Below, piece by piece: positions 16,402-24,627 of a stretch of DNA of 40,800 bases (the first letter of the stretch is position 1; every line of letters begins with the position of its first letter). The notes below the pieces were generated by a model that saw nothing but the letters and a program-made list of their open reading frames with translations, was not told the DNA's origin and made no database searches. Both the position numbers and the translations under genes were made by a program. Source of the stretch: Treponema sp. (lineage in GTDB: Bacteria > Spirochaetota > Spirochaetia > Treponematales > Treponemataceae); assembly GCA_024695475.1 (NCBI GenBank), contig JAILIC010000038.1, positions 1 through 40,800 of the forward strand. Direction: 5' to 3'.

Positions 16402-17391
16402 TTATTGTAACATTGAAACATCAGGTGTGTTAAATGAGTGTTCTTTATTGAATGCCTTTACTTTTTCAAGTGTTGGCAATGATGGCATTGCTCCTTTTTC
16501 AGAAACAGTCAGGGTTGCAACACAATTTGCAAAATCCAATGTTTCCTGAATAGTCCATTTGCAGCAGATTCCTGTACAGAATGTAGCAACAAAGGAATCT
16601 CCTGCTGCAGTTGGATCTACAGCCTTGATTGAGTTTATGGTAGGACTGAAGAATGTACCTTCATCATTAATTAATACAGCTCCCGCAGTACCCATTGTAA
16701 TCAAAACGTTTTTAACGCCTTTATTACGTAATGCTTCTGCAGCTGCTTTTGCCTGCTCTTTATTAAAATCACTGCCATGATGTTCGATTTTAATACCTGT
16801 TAAATCTGCTGCTTCATGTTCATTTGGTGAAATGAAGGTGAGATGTGACAGGAGCTCATCTGACAATGGAGCACTTGGGGCTGGGTTGAGCATGACCGGT
16901 ACTCCTTTGTCATGGGCATATTTAGCAACTAATTCATTTATTTCCATTGGAATTTCGAGCTGCAGCATAACCATATCGTATTGGTCAATAGTATCTTTGA
17001 GGAATGCAACATCTTCCTTGGTGATTTTAAGATTTGTACCAGAAAGTACGATAATGCGGTTTTTTGTATCTTCTCCAGGTTTTTGTTCCAGAATGATAAC
17101 TGAGCAACCAGAAGGTGTGGTAGGATCACGAACAACATGACTTACATCGATACCTGCTTCACGACAGGTTGCAAGCATATCCTCAGCATTGCTGTCTTGT
17201 CCTAGTTTGCCAAATAGTGTGGTATCAGCACCAAGTCGTGCAACTTGAACGGCTTGATTTGCTCCTTTTCCGCCAGGAGCTTTACTGAACTCACCACCAA
17301 GAACGGTTTGACCTTCACGTGGAAAAACGCTTGTGGTTGCAATTTGGTCCATAACAAAACTACCGACAACTAATATCTTTGGCTTTTTCAT
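16402..17391 (-). CDS. PfkB-family sugar kinase (ribokinase-like)
   Basis: A 329-residue carbohydrate kinase. The N-terminal signature GGKGANQAVQVARLGAD (about 40-56) and the C-terminal DPTAAGDSF (259-267) with the catalytic Asp at 265 are present. The second motif is usually D-T-x-G-A-G-D; here Gly-Ala is replaced by Ala-Ala before the Gly-Asp. It most resembles ribokinase, but in this cluster it may phosphorylate another pentose or a keto acid. It lies 19 bases upstream of the SIS gene and 16 bases after the aldolase gene, so the three should be translated from one message. Confidence 0.87.
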   Translation of the reverse strand: MKKPKILVVGSFVMDQIATTSVFPREGQTVLGGEFSKAPGGKGANQAVQVARLGADTTLFGKLGQDSNAEDMLATCREAGIDVSHVVRDPTTPSGCSVIILEQKPGEDTKNRIIVLSGTNLKITKEDVAFLKDTIDQYDMVMLQLEIPMEINELVAKYAHDKGVPVMLNPAPSAPLSDELLSHLTFISPNEHEAADLTGIKIEHHGSDFNKEQAKAAAEALRNKGVKNVLITMGTAGAVLINDEGTFFSPTINSIKAVDPTAAGDSFVATFCTGICCKWTIQETLDFANCVATLTVSEKGAMPSLPTLEKVKAFNKEHSFNTPDVSMLQ

Positions 17392-17407
17392 GTTTTAATC
17401 TCCTTGG

Positions 17408-18331
17408 TTAGAGTGCCAGTCCAAGTCTTTTGCGCCAAGCAATTTCCATGCGGTGGAGACATTCCATTTCATGAATTCCGTTTTCATTGAGTAATGCAGG
17501 ATCTTTACTGCGAGTAACTGTTGTCATTGGGACATCAAATGCATTCTGGTGCCATTTTGCACTTACAGGATAGCATCGTGCTTCAATCATTGCAGCTACA
17601 CTCAAAAAGTCCATAAGCTCTCGTGCTGTCTCTGGTTCTTTTGCAAAATTTTCATATAACCATGCATATAAGTCAATGTGGAAGTTTGCCATAACGCCAT
17701 TGTAACCATCGTAACCATCAATCAGTGAATCAAGTAACGTAACGGTATTTGCGTTGAATAATGAAAGATTGGTACCCTTTACTAAGTTAACGCGACGTTT
17801 TTGTATGTCTCTTGCACATGAAACATCTTTAAGGAATACCAGTTTACCAGTCTTTGCAGAATCTGTTAAGAAATCGTCACTTAGGAGACGGAGATATGGA
17901 TAGGGACATTCATACAAACCAAACGTGACATTTGGAAGTTGACGGAAAATGTCGTCTGCATTCTTACAGAATACATCTTCGCCTTCATCTTTTTTAGCCA
18001 TGCGGTTACTTACAAGAACAACAGCATCGACACCGATCTCTGCCATTTTACCAAGTTCATCAATCTGCTTTTGGTGATCATCAGATGTGTGACCACTTGC
18101 AATGACTTTGATACGTCCTGCTGCAGCATCTACAACAGCTTTGGCAATATCCAGTTTTTCCTGCTCAGACAAAAAGAACATTTCAGAACTTTGACAGACT
18201 GCAAAGATGCCAGTACTGCCTCTTTTTATATACCACTCAACAAGACCTTTTATTGCGTTGTAATCTACTTTATTATCTGCGGTAAACGGTGTAATCATCG
18301 TTGGCCAACAACCGTGATATGCTTTTGCCAT
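17408..18331 (-). CDS. DapA/NanA-superfamily aldolase or lyase, unknown substrate
   Basis: A 307-residue class I TIM-barrel lyase. The Schiff-base lysine is K168 in VFLKDVS and the catalytic tyrosine Y140 in LYECPYPY. The substrate-binding G-T-T-G-E of DHDPS is replaced by CQSSE at 46-50, so it is very unlikely to make dihydrodipicolinate; it should cleave or form a 2-keto acid sugar derivative. The start at 18331 (MAKAYHG) is chosen because GGAGGT is 6 bases upstream; the 18346 start is less likely. It lies between the TRAP permease and the kinase, consistent with the catabolic aldol step. Confidence 0.82.
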   Translation of the reverse strand: MAKAYHGCWPTMITPFTADNKVDYNAIKGLVEWYIKRGSTGIFAVCQSSEMFFLSEQEKLDIAKAVVDAAAGRIKVIASGHTSDDHQKQIDELGKMAEIGVDAVVLVSNRMAKKDEGEDVFCKNADDIFRQLPNVTFGLYECPYPYLRLLSDDFLTDSAKTGKLVFLKDVSCARDIQKRRVNLVKGTNLSLFNANTVTLLDSLIDGYDGYNGVMANFHIDLYAWLYENFAKEPETARELMDFLSVAAMIEARCYPVSAKWHQNAFDVPMTTVTRSKDPALLNENGIHEMECLHRMEIAWRKRLGLAL

Positions 18332-18407
18332 TTTTTTTACCTCCAAAGATGGTATGTATTATGTACATCCCTAAAAAGTAAACTTCTTAGGGATAGTGTT
18401 AAAAATG

Positions 18408-19697
18408 TTATATCATTCCAACCAATTTTGGCAGGAACAAAGTTAATTGTGGAACAAAGGTAACAACTGCCAAGACTATCAGCAAGAAGATGATAGGAAT
18501 GAGAATTTCTCTCATGACGGTACCCAGCGGCGTATCTGATATATTTGCTGTAATAAAGAGCAACATACCGAATGGTGGGGTAGAGAGACCAATCATCATG
18601 TTAAGTGTTACTACCAGACCAAAGTGAATGAGATTAATTCCTAATGCACTTGCTACCGGAATCAAAATAGGAACAAATACCAACTGGATTGTTGATGTAT
18701 CCATAAACATACCAAGTATCAAAATGATGATGTTTACGATAATTAAAAATCCTGTTTTTGACAGCTGTAAATCAATGATGTATTTACCAAGGTTATTTGC
18801 GATTTGTTCTCGGGCAACGATATAGGAGATAACAGAGGCGGCACCAATCATAAGACTGACGGAACCGGTATCTCGTACGGTGTCTTTGATAATCTTCAAT
18901 AATCCTTTGAATGATAACGCACGATAGCAGATAATGGAGACGATAATTGCATAAATACCTGCTATAGCTCCGGCTTCTGTTGGGGTCATAACACCAGTAT
19001 AGATACCTGCAAGAAGAATAACTGGAGTGAGCAAGGCTGGTATTGCAGCTAAGGTTTCGTGCATAAACTGATGTAATGGTGTTTTACCTGCACGAGGATA
19101 GTTTCGCAGATGGGCCATGATTGATACATAGAGCATAAGAGCTGCAGCTACCAATAATGCAGGAATCATACCACCAAGAAATAATGCACCAACTGAACTG
19201 CCAGCAAACATTGCATACATAACTAAAGGAATGCTTGGAGGAAAGATAGGTCCGATTGTTGCAGAGGCGGCTGTGATAGCACATGAAAAGCCATCATCAT
19301 ATCCCTCTTTTTTCATGGCATCAATTTCCATTTTTCCTAGTCCTGAAGCATCAGCGATTGCAGAACCAGTCATTCCTGAAAATACGAGTGAAGCAATGAC
19401 ATTGACATGACCTAAAGCACCTCGTCGTCCACCAGAAAGAGCATTTGCAAATTTAAATACTTTTTCTGTTACTTTACCGCTGTTCATGACGTTTGCGGTA
19501 AAAATAAACAAAGGTACGGCTATGATAACATAGTTTGAGTAATAGGTTGTCATAACAAAGTTACAAACAGAGTCAAGACTCATGCCTTTGACAACAAAAT
19601 AGAAAGCACCTGCGACAAGCATACCGATTGAGATAGGCATACGCAGTAAAAATATTAAAACAAAAATAACAAATGCAACTGTTAATGCGGGACTCAT
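18408..19697 (-). CDS. dctM: TRAP transporter large permease (DctM)
   Basis: A 429-residue integral membrane protein with about a dozen hydrophobic segments. Family features include GMTGSAIADASGLGKMEIDAM, IGPIFPPSIPLVMYA and GVMTPTEAGAIAGIYA. It uses the sodium or proton gradient to move a substrate handed over by the binding protein. The start codon overlaps the stop of dctQ by one base (TAATG type), with GGAGGC upstream. It forms the membrane part with DctQ. Confidence 0.93.
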   Translation of the reverse strand: MSPALTVAFVIFVLIFLLRMPISIGMLVAGAFYFVVKGMSLDSVCNFVMTTYYSNYVIIAVPLFIFTANVMNSGKVTEKVFKFANALSGGRRGALGHVNVIASLVFSGMTGSAIADASGLGKMEIDAMKKEGYDDGFSCAITAASATIGPIFPPSIPLVMYAMFAGSSVGALFLGGMIPALLVAAALMLYVSIMAHLRNYPRAGKTPLHQFMHETLAAIPALLTPVILLAGIYTGVMTPTEAGAIAGIYAIIVSIICYRALSFKGLLKIIKDTVRDTGSVSLMIGAASVISYIVAREQIANNLGKYIIDLQLSKTGFLIIVNIIILILGMFMDTSTIQLVFVPILIPVASALGINLIHFGLVVTLNMMIGLSTPPFGMLLFITANISDTPLGTVMREILIPIIFLLIVLAVVTFVPQLTLFLPKLVGMI

Positions 19698-20212
19698 TAG
19701 TGTGCCTCCGATGCCGGTGTTTTTCCGATTAAGAAACGAATATCAGCTATTACATCAGTAATCGTATATCCTATGATTGCACAGAGGAAATATACGAAGG
19801 GGCAATAGATGAATGAAAGAGGTATTCTGAAAACTGCGGTCTTTTGAAAAGCAACAAAATGCAGATATCGATAGCTAGGTAAAATAAGTATCGCAAGTCC
19901 TACAATAATCAGCAGATTGCCTAATAATCTGAGCAATGCTCCTACCTTTGGAGGTACTGCGTCATAAATCATGGTAAAGGTTACATGGGTACGGTGTCTC
20001 ATAGCGTAACAGGCACCAAAAATAACAGTCCATGCAAATCCTGTTACGGTGATTTCATATGCCCATGTCAGAGGGTTTTTGAATACATAGCGAGCAAGTA
20101 CTTGAATGACAAATACTAAAAACATGACGATAAAGGCGATTGTCGGCAAAACAATCTCAATCACATCTCGAGCTTGTAACAGAATGTGTTTTAGTTTGGA
20201 GTTTTGTTCCAT
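19697..20212 (-). CDS. dctQ: TRAP transporter small permease (DctQ)
   Basis: A 171-residue protein with four hydrophobic segments, the small membrane subunit of a tripartite TRAP transporter. The segment LARYVFKNPLTWAYEITVTGFAW in pieces is diagnostic (the N-P-L-x-W-x-x-E motif). The start at 20212 (MEQNSK) is chosen over 20230 because AGGAGA lies 6 bases upstream. It follows the terminator-like hairpin after dctP and overlaps dctM. Confidence 0.9.
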   Translation of the reverse strand: MEQNSKLKHILLQARDVIEIVLPTIAFIVMFLVFVIQVLARYVFKNPLTWAYEITVTGFAWTVIFGACYAMRHRTHVTFTMIYDAVPPKVGALLRLLGNLLIIVGLAILILPSYRYLHFVAFQKTAVFRIPLSFIYCPFVYFLCAIIGYTITDVIADIRFLIGKTPASEAH

Positions 20213-20264
20213 TGATAATCTCCTGTTCATAAAATGATACTTTTTTTAATGATTCTGTTTTTAC

Positions 20265-20307
20265 AAAAAAAAAGGATGACAGGATGTTTTAGTACCTGTC
20301 ATCCTTT
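20265..20307 (-). terminator. Intra-operon terminator/attenuator after dctP
   Basis: A perfect 13-bp stem, AAAGGATGACAGG and its complement (20271-20283 with 20295-20307), runs into a T-stretch when read on the minus strand. It lies between dctP and dctQ, where partial termination would give more binding protein than permease, as is common for transport operons. Confidence 0.85.
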
Positions 20308-20320
20308 GATTTAGCTATGC

Positions 20321-21331
20321 TTATTTAAGAGCGTTCTGTACTTTGTTGAACAAATTCATATCCCAAGCTTTGGTGATATTCTTGTTGTTCAAGTAAGCAT
20401 CAAGAACAGATTTGCTGAAAGCGTTGAGATCTGCTTCGTAAACGCTCAAGCCCTGAGCTTTGAAGAAGTCGATGATTTCAGCTTCAGTTTTGAGATTTTT
20501 GTCATCACAAACTTTACGTGCAGCATTTACACCGTCCATGACAATCTTTTTCTGTTCATCAGTAAGTGACTGCCATTTTGCTTCATTGATACATGGCCAT
20601 ACGCTGTCTACAAGGTGGTTTGTCAAACTGATTGATTTTGTAACTTCATAGAACTTTGCGCTGCGGTCTGTTGGAAGTGGGTTTTCCTGTCCATCAACAG
20701 TACCAGTCTGAAGAGCCATATACAATTCAGAGAAGGCAATAGGAGTTGGATTTGCACCCATAGCCTTACCGAGTGTTAACCATGCTTCTGAATTTGGCAT
20801 ACGAAGGTTTACACCGTTGAGGTCAGCTGGTGTTCTGACTGGCTTATCCTTAACAAGGTTTACTTGGCGTGTACCAAGGTAGTATGAAGCTAAAGGACGA
20901 ATGCCCTGTTCTTTTACAACACGATCAAATACTTCTTTACCGATTTCTCCATTGAGAATCTTTGTCATATCGTCATAGCTCTTGAAAATATAGCCAGCAG
21001 TGAACATACCGATCCAAGGAGAACCGTCAGTAAGCCAAGATGCTGACAGGTATACGATATCTGCTGAACCTTGTTTTACAGCAGCAACTTCCTGATCCTG
21101 CTTGAACAAAGAACCTGAATCATAGGTTTCTACAGTGATAGAACCTCTTGATTCTGCTTCAACAACTTCCTTGAATTTAAGCATTGCATCGTGGTGTGCA
21201 TCTCCAGGAACAGCGTTAACAGAGAAGATCAGGTTTACTTTCTTTCCTGCAGAACTTGAATCAGATTTACCATTTGCAAATGCAGATAGTGCCAATACAG
21301 TGGCTGCAACAGCAGCAATGATTTTTTTCAT
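20321..21331 (-). CDS. dctP: TRAP transporter substrate-binding protein (DctP)
   Basis: A 336-residue periplasmic binding protein. The signal peptide MKKIIAAVAATVLALSAFA has no lipobox cysteine, so it should be a soluble protein cleaved at AFA-NG. Family features are the segment LRMPNSEAWLTLGKAMGANPTPI, with the conserved arginine (LR) that binds the carboxylate of the ligand, and GTVDGQENPLP. The presence of that arginine suggests an acidic substrate such as a sugar acid or 2-keto acid. AGGAGG is 7 bases upstream of the ATG. It is the first gene behind the operator and promoter at 21371-21441. Confidence 0.92.
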   Translation of the reverse strand: MKKIIAAVAATVLALSAFANGKSDSSSAGKKVNLIFSVNAVPGDAHHDAMLKFKEVVEAESRGSITVETYDSGSLFKQDQEVAAVKQGSADIVYLSASWLTDGSPWIGMFTAGYIFKSYDDMTKILNGEIGKEVFDRVVKEQGIRPLASYYLGTRQVNLVKDKPVRTPADLNGVNLRMPNSEAWLTLGKAMGANPTPIAFSELYMALQTGTVDGQENPLPTDRSAKFYEVTKSISLTNHLVDSVWPCINEAKWQSLTDEQKKIVMDGVNAARKVCDDKNLKTEAEIIDFFKAQGLSVYEADLNAFSKSVLDAYLNNKNITKAWDMNLFNKVQNALK

Positions 21332-21370
21332 ATCATTTCCTCCTTTACATATGAATACAATTTAATAAAA

Positions 21371-21411
21371 TGTTCTCTAATAAAGAACAATGTTCATTTA
21401 TTAGTATGAAC
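21371..21411. promoter_or_regulatory. Probable IclR operator ahead of dctP
   Basis: TGTTCT (21371-21376), 7 bases, AGAACA (21384-21389) form a perfect palindrome. A related GTTCAT-N8-ATGAAC (21392-21411) lies directly beside it. Both sit just downstream of the dctP -10 box, where a bound repressor would block transcription. The same N7 palindrome occurs at 22759-22777. Confidence 0.7.
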
Positions 21412-21413
21412 TA

Positions 21414-21441
21414 ATAATAGCACAGAATAGTGAATTGTCAA
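21414..21441 (-). promoter_or_regulatory. dctP promoter
   Basis: TTGACA (21441-21436), 16-base spacer, TATTAT (21419-21414) on the minus strand. Predicted start near 21407, overlapping the operator region. Confidence 0.7.
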
Positions 21442-21454
21442 TATTTATTTTTAC

Positions 21455-22222
21455 TTATAATCTGGAGCGTATTTCAAAAGCTGCAGATAATAATTTTGTA
21501 CTGATTTTTTCAACTGCTTCGGTAGTAACAAGGGTTGTTGGGCCTGATGCACTGATTGCTCCCACCAGAGTCATGTTTCTATCTAAAACGGGAACTCCGA
21601 CACAACGCACATTAGGCTCATGTTCTATATTATCAATGGCATAGCCTCTTTGTTTTGCTGTTGCAATGTTGTCAATGATATCTTTGTCTTTTATGAGCGT
21701 GTTAGGGGTGAATGCTTCTCGCTCAGATTCTGGGGGCAAATGTGATAAAATTTCATCTTCAGGCATGGCTTGCAACAATGCCTTACCTATGGCAGTGCAG
21801 TAAAATGGTGCTTTTTCCCCTAAAATAGAACGGTACGGCAGGTTTTTTGCATAGCCTATCGGATATGCCGAAAAAAGGTACAATACCGATTTACCATGTG
21901 GTATACCGAAATAGACAACGGTATTTAAGTCGCTAGATAATTCTTCTATTATAGGAAGCACCATATTGGTGTACTTATAAGATGACATGATTGTGTAGGA
22001 AAACTCAATCATCTTATTACCGAGCATGTACTTTTCTGAACGTGGGTTTTTTCTAAGATAACCACCCATTTCAAATGTTGAAAGGATGTTGTGCACATTG
22101 CTCTTATTAAGATTAAGCATTCGTGCTATCTCACTTACACCCAGTTCTGGAGTTTTTGGAGTAAAGCAATCAAGTATATCTAATGCTTTTTGTAGTGATT
22201 TGACTTTTCCTACTTCTTGCAT
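21455..22222 (-). CDS. IclR-family transcriptional regulator
   Basis: A 255-residue regulator with an N-terminal winged helix-turn-helix (SLQKALDILDCF, then LGVSEIARMLNLNKSNVHNILSTFE, about residues 9-55) and a C-terminal IclR effector-binding domain (YCTAIGKALLQAMPEDE and RGYAIDNIEHEPNVRCVGVPV in pieces). IclR proteins usually repress sugar-acid or aromatic-acid genes and release on binding the substrate or an intermediate. Two matching palindromes, one before yhcH and one before dctP, are its most likely operators, giving autoregulation. It lies 36 bases after yhcH. Confidence 0.92.
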   Translation of the reverse strand: MQEVGKVKSLQKALDILDCFTPKTPELGVSEIARMLNLNKSNVHNILSTFEMGGYLRKNPRSEKYMLGNKMIEFSYTIMSSYKYTNMVLPIIEELSSDLNTVVYFGIPHGKSVLYLFSAYPIGYAKNLPYRSILGEKAPFYCTAIGKALLQAMPEDEILSHLPPESEREAFTPNTLIKDKDIIDNIATAKQRGYAIDNIEHEPNVRCVGVPVLDRNMTLVGAISASGPTTLVTTEAVEKISTKLLSAAFEIRSRL

Positions 22223-22258
22223 GTATCTATTTTCCTAGTTGTCCATTCTATGATGAAG

Positions 22259-22720
22259 TTACAGTTTGATTTTCATACAAATCTTTACAACTTCTGTAGG
22301 AGTTTTGCCATCTGGATGCTGACATGGGCGGTGGCCATCCTCTGGGAAAAGGACACATGCATTACCTGGTTCAATAGTAACGCTCTGAGTAGCGTTTCCT
22401 TTCATTTTTACACAATCTTTGTCATAGTTGTATGGATCTGTAATGTCGGTAAGTGTGTTTACTGGAGCATAATCAATTTTTTCAGCACCTTTTACCAGTA
22501 ATTGTATATCGATATAATTACGATGTGCTTCAAACTTTGAGTCTTCGACATTCTTAGTAGTGTATTTTTGTACATTGGCATATACATGTGTACCGTCGAT
22601 AACGACTTTACCAACCTCGAGTTTAGTTAAATCAGTGTTTTTGAGCCATTCAAAAGCTTTTGCAAATGATGGGTTTACGGCAGTGTACCGTACCAAGTCG
22701 TCGATGTCTGCGAAAATCAT
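22259..22720 (-). CDS. YhcH/YjgK/YiaL-family protein
   Basis: A 153-residue single-cupin protein of the YhcH/TabA family. Family features are the metal-site segments EAHRNYIDIQLLVKGAE and MFPEDGH-like LFPEDGHRPCQ. Relatives are linked to sialic acid catabolism and to carbohydrate or biofilm genes, perhaps as sugar epimerase or anomerase enzymes; the reaction is not settled. It leads the locus behind its own TTGACA-type promoter and operator, followed by iclR. AGAGG is 5 bases before the ATG. Confidence 0.88.
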   Translation of the reverse strand: MIFADIDDLVRYTAVNPSFAKAFEWLKNTDLTKLEVGKVVIDGTHVYANVQKYTTKNVEDSKFEAHRNYIDIQLLVKGAEKIDYAPVNTLTDITDPYNYDKDCVKMKGNATQSVTIEPGNACVLFPEDGHRPCQHPDGKTPTEVVKICMKIKL

Positions 22721-22758
22721 ACGAACCTCTTTTATGTATACATTAAATTTAGATACTA

Positions 22759-22777
22759 TGTTCTTTAATATAGAACA
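22759..22777. promoter_or_regulatory. Probable IclR operator ahead of yhcH
   Basis: TGTTCT (22759-22764), 7 bases (ttaatat), AGAACA (22772-22777). Both arms and the spacing are identical to the dctP operator. It covers about +9 to +27 of the predicted yhcH transcript. Confidence 0.7.
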
Positions 22778-22791
22778 CTGTATTTATTTAT

Positions 22792-22819
22792 ATATTATCA
22801 TAAAATAATGAGATGTCAA
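22792..22819 (-). promoter_or_regulatory. yhcH-iclR promoter
   Basis: TTGACA (22819-22814), 16-base spacer, TAATAT (22797-22792) on the minus strand; the operator lies immediately downstream. Confidence 0.65.
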
Positions 22820-22838
22820 CAAAAAAAGTGAAATGATA

Positions 22839-22867
22839 TTGACAAATATCCGTAGTGCTAGTAAAGT
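22839..22867 (+). promoter_or_regulatory. ilvE promoter
   Basis: TTGACA (22839-22844), 17-base spacer, TAAAGT (22862-22867). It is back to back with the yhcH promoter; the two -35 boxes are 19 bases apart. Confidence 0.6.
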
Positions 22868-22905
22868 TTTTTTAACTTTATTAAAGTTATAGGGGAGTGA
22901 AACAT

Positions 22906-23931
22906 ATGGAGAAAAAAAAGATTGATTGGAGCTCTTTAGGCTTCGGATATCAAAAAACGGACAAGCGTTTTGTTGCAATCTGGAAAGATGGTGCCTGGTC
23001 TGAAGGTCAGTTAACAGATGATGCGACTGTTGTTATTAGTGAATGTGCAGGTGTTTTGCAGTATTCTCAAAGTTGTTTTGAAGGGTTAAAAGCTTATACA
23101 ACAGAAGATGGACGGATTGTTACATTTCGCCCAGATTTGAATGCAGAACGTATGGTGAATTCTGCATCTCGTCTTGAAATGCCAGTTTTTCCAAAAGAAA
23201 AGTTTATTGATGCTGTTGTTAAAACAATTAAGGCTAATGAATCTTGGGTACCACCATATGGTACTGGTGCAACATTGTATGTTCGTCCTTATATGTTTGG
23301 CAGTGGACCTGTTATTGGAGTCGCTCCCGCTCCAGAATATCAGTTCCGCATTCTAGTCACTCCAGTTGGACCATACTTTAAGGGTGGTATAAAGCCGATT
23401 ACTGTGCGTATGTCAGAGCTGGATCGTGCTGCTCCTCGTGGTACTGGTGATATTAAAGCCGGTCTCAATTACGCAATGAGTTTGCATAATATCGTTGATG
23501 CACATAAGAAAGGCTTTGCGGAAAATATGTATACGGATCCTGCTACTCATACTTATATTGAAGAAACTGGTGGTGCAAATATTTTGTTTGTTACAAAAGA
23601 TGGCAAGATTGTTACTCCAAAATCAAATAGTATTTTGCCTTCAATAACTCGCCGATCTTTGGTTCAGGTTGCAAAGGACTATCTTAATATTGATGTAGAA
23701 GAGCGTCCTGTTAATCGCAATGAGTTACCAAGTTTTGAAGAATGTGGTTTGTGTGGTACTGCCGCTGTTATTTCTCCAATAGGTAAAGTTGTTGATGGTG
23801 ATAAGGAAATTGTCTTCCCTGGTTGTGCTACTAAGATGGGGCCGGTTTTACAGAAGTTGTATGATACGCTTACTGGTATCCAGATGGGCCGTATAGAAGC
23901 TCCTGAAGGATGGATTTACGAAATAAAATAG
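22906..23931 (+). CDS. ilvE: Branched-chain amino acid aminotransferase
   Basis: A PLP enzyme of fold type IV that interconverts leucine, isoleucine or valine with their 2-keto acids. The 341-residue protein belongs to the longer BCAT group: the PLP lysine is K184 in GTGDIKAGLNYAMSL, and the following EETGGANILFV and GLCGTAAVISPIG segments bind the cofactor phosphate. The start at 22906 is set by AGGGGAG 8 bases upstream; a GTG at 22897 lies within that site. It is a single-gene unit ending at the hairpin at 23963-24014. No ilv or leu partner is nearby, so the gene may serve amino acid breakdown as well as synthesis. Confidence 0.93.
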   Translation: MEKKKIDWSSLGFGYQKTDKRFVAIWKDGAWSEGQLTDDATVVISECAGVLQYSQSCFEGLKAYTTEDGRIVTFRPDLNAERMVNSASRLEMPVFPKEKFIDAVVKTIKANESWVPPYGTGATLYVRPYMFGSGPVIGVAPAPEYQFRILVTPVGPYFKGGIKPITVRMSELDRAAPRGTGDIKAGLNYAMSLHNIVDAHKKGFAENMYTDPATHTYIEETGGANILFVTKDGKIVTPKSNSILPSITRRSLVQVAKDYLNIDVEERPVNRNELPSFEECGLCGTAAVISPIGKVVDGDKEIVFPGCATKMGPVLQKLYDTLTGIQMGRIEAPEGWIYEIK

Positions 23932-23962
23932 GGTGTTCCTATTTTGTGTACGCTATAGATAT

Positions 23963-24014
23963 AAAAAAACTCCCTGTGCGGCTTTCTTATGATTGCACTG
24001 CAGGGAGTTTTTTT
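23963..24014. terminator. Terminator after ilvE
   Basis: AAAAAAACTCCCTG (23963-23976) is complementary to CAGGGAGTTTTTTT (24001-24014), a 14-bp stem including the A/T tails with a 24-base loop. The tails make it usable in both directions between convergent genes. Confidence 0.8.
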
Positions 24015-24023
24015 ATTTCAGGT

Positions 24024-24099
24024 TGATAATTGTTATCAAGGGGCTCTCGAGCCCTGAAAAACGGAGATGTCAAGGCTTTAAGCGGTAGCGTGCCTTGAC
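24024..24099. repeat. Three consecutive hairpins in the ilvE-thrE intergenic region
   Basis: TGATAA-ttg-TTATCA (24024-24038), GGGCTC-tc-GAGCCC (24041-24054) and GTCAAGGC with GCCTTGAC (24069-24076 with 24092-24099) follow one another. None has a T-run on either side, so they are not plain terminators. They lie between convergent transcription ends. No function assigned. Confidence 0.55.
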
Positions 24100-24108
24100 T
24101 CGACGTAT

Positions 24109-24627
24109 TCAGTCATCAGTATATATGTCGTAAAAAGAAACTTGTTTTTCGGCTTTTCTTAATAGATCGAGATGATGTTTTTTTCGCAATTTTATGAGGA
24201 TGCGAGCTATGGATGAGGAAACGGCTATTCCCAGCGCAATGGCTCCTGCCGCAATTAATGCTGCGTAGCCAATTCTCACTGCATTGTCAAAATTTCCCTG
24301 GACCATCTCATGCATGGCACTATATATGCCTCCTCCGGGAACTAAAGGAATGATTCCTGGTACGAGAAAAATTGTTGCTGGACGTTTTAATGAGTATGCA
24401 AGTATTTCTGAGCCGGCAGCTACGGCAAAAGAACCGATAATATACCCCCAGCCATCTGATTGCATTTGAGCTTTGAAAATAAGATAGAGGGACCATCCTG
24501 CAGCTCCGAGTAGGGCTCCCCAGGGAACGTCTTTTTTTTCAGCATTAAATATGAATCCATAACATCCTGCAGCAATACCGCTCCAGATAGCCGCGCTGAC
24601 TATAGTATAGAGTGTTTGACTGTTCAT
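24109..24627 (-). CDS. Threonine/serine exporter family, small subunit (ThrE_2/YjjB-like)
   Basis: A 172-residue membrane protein with five or so hydrophobic segments, the DUF3815/ThrE_2 half of a split ThrE exporter. The family signature is FLVPGIIPLVPGGGIYSAMHEMV. The start at 24627 (MNSQTLY) overlaps the TGA of the partner gene in an ATGA junction, with GAGG 5 bases upstream; the GTG at 24633 is less likely. With the partner it forms a complete ThrE-like protein, which in other bacteria exports threonine, serine or dicarboxylates. Confidence 0.87.
   Translation of the reverse strand: MNSQTLYTIVSAAIWSGIAAGCYGFIFNAEKKDVPWGALLGAAGWSLYLIFKAQMQSDGWGYIIGSFAVAAGSEILAYSLKRPATIFLVPGIIPLVPGGGIYSAMHEMVQGNFDNAVRIGYAALIAAGAIALGIAVSSSIARILIKLRKKHHLDLLRKAEKQVSFYDIYTDD

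Noticed and set aside
17939-18463. 174-residue plus-strand frame opposite the aldolase gene
   Set aside because: It lies opposite the well-supported DapA-type gene and extends over its ribosome binding site; no recognisable protein.
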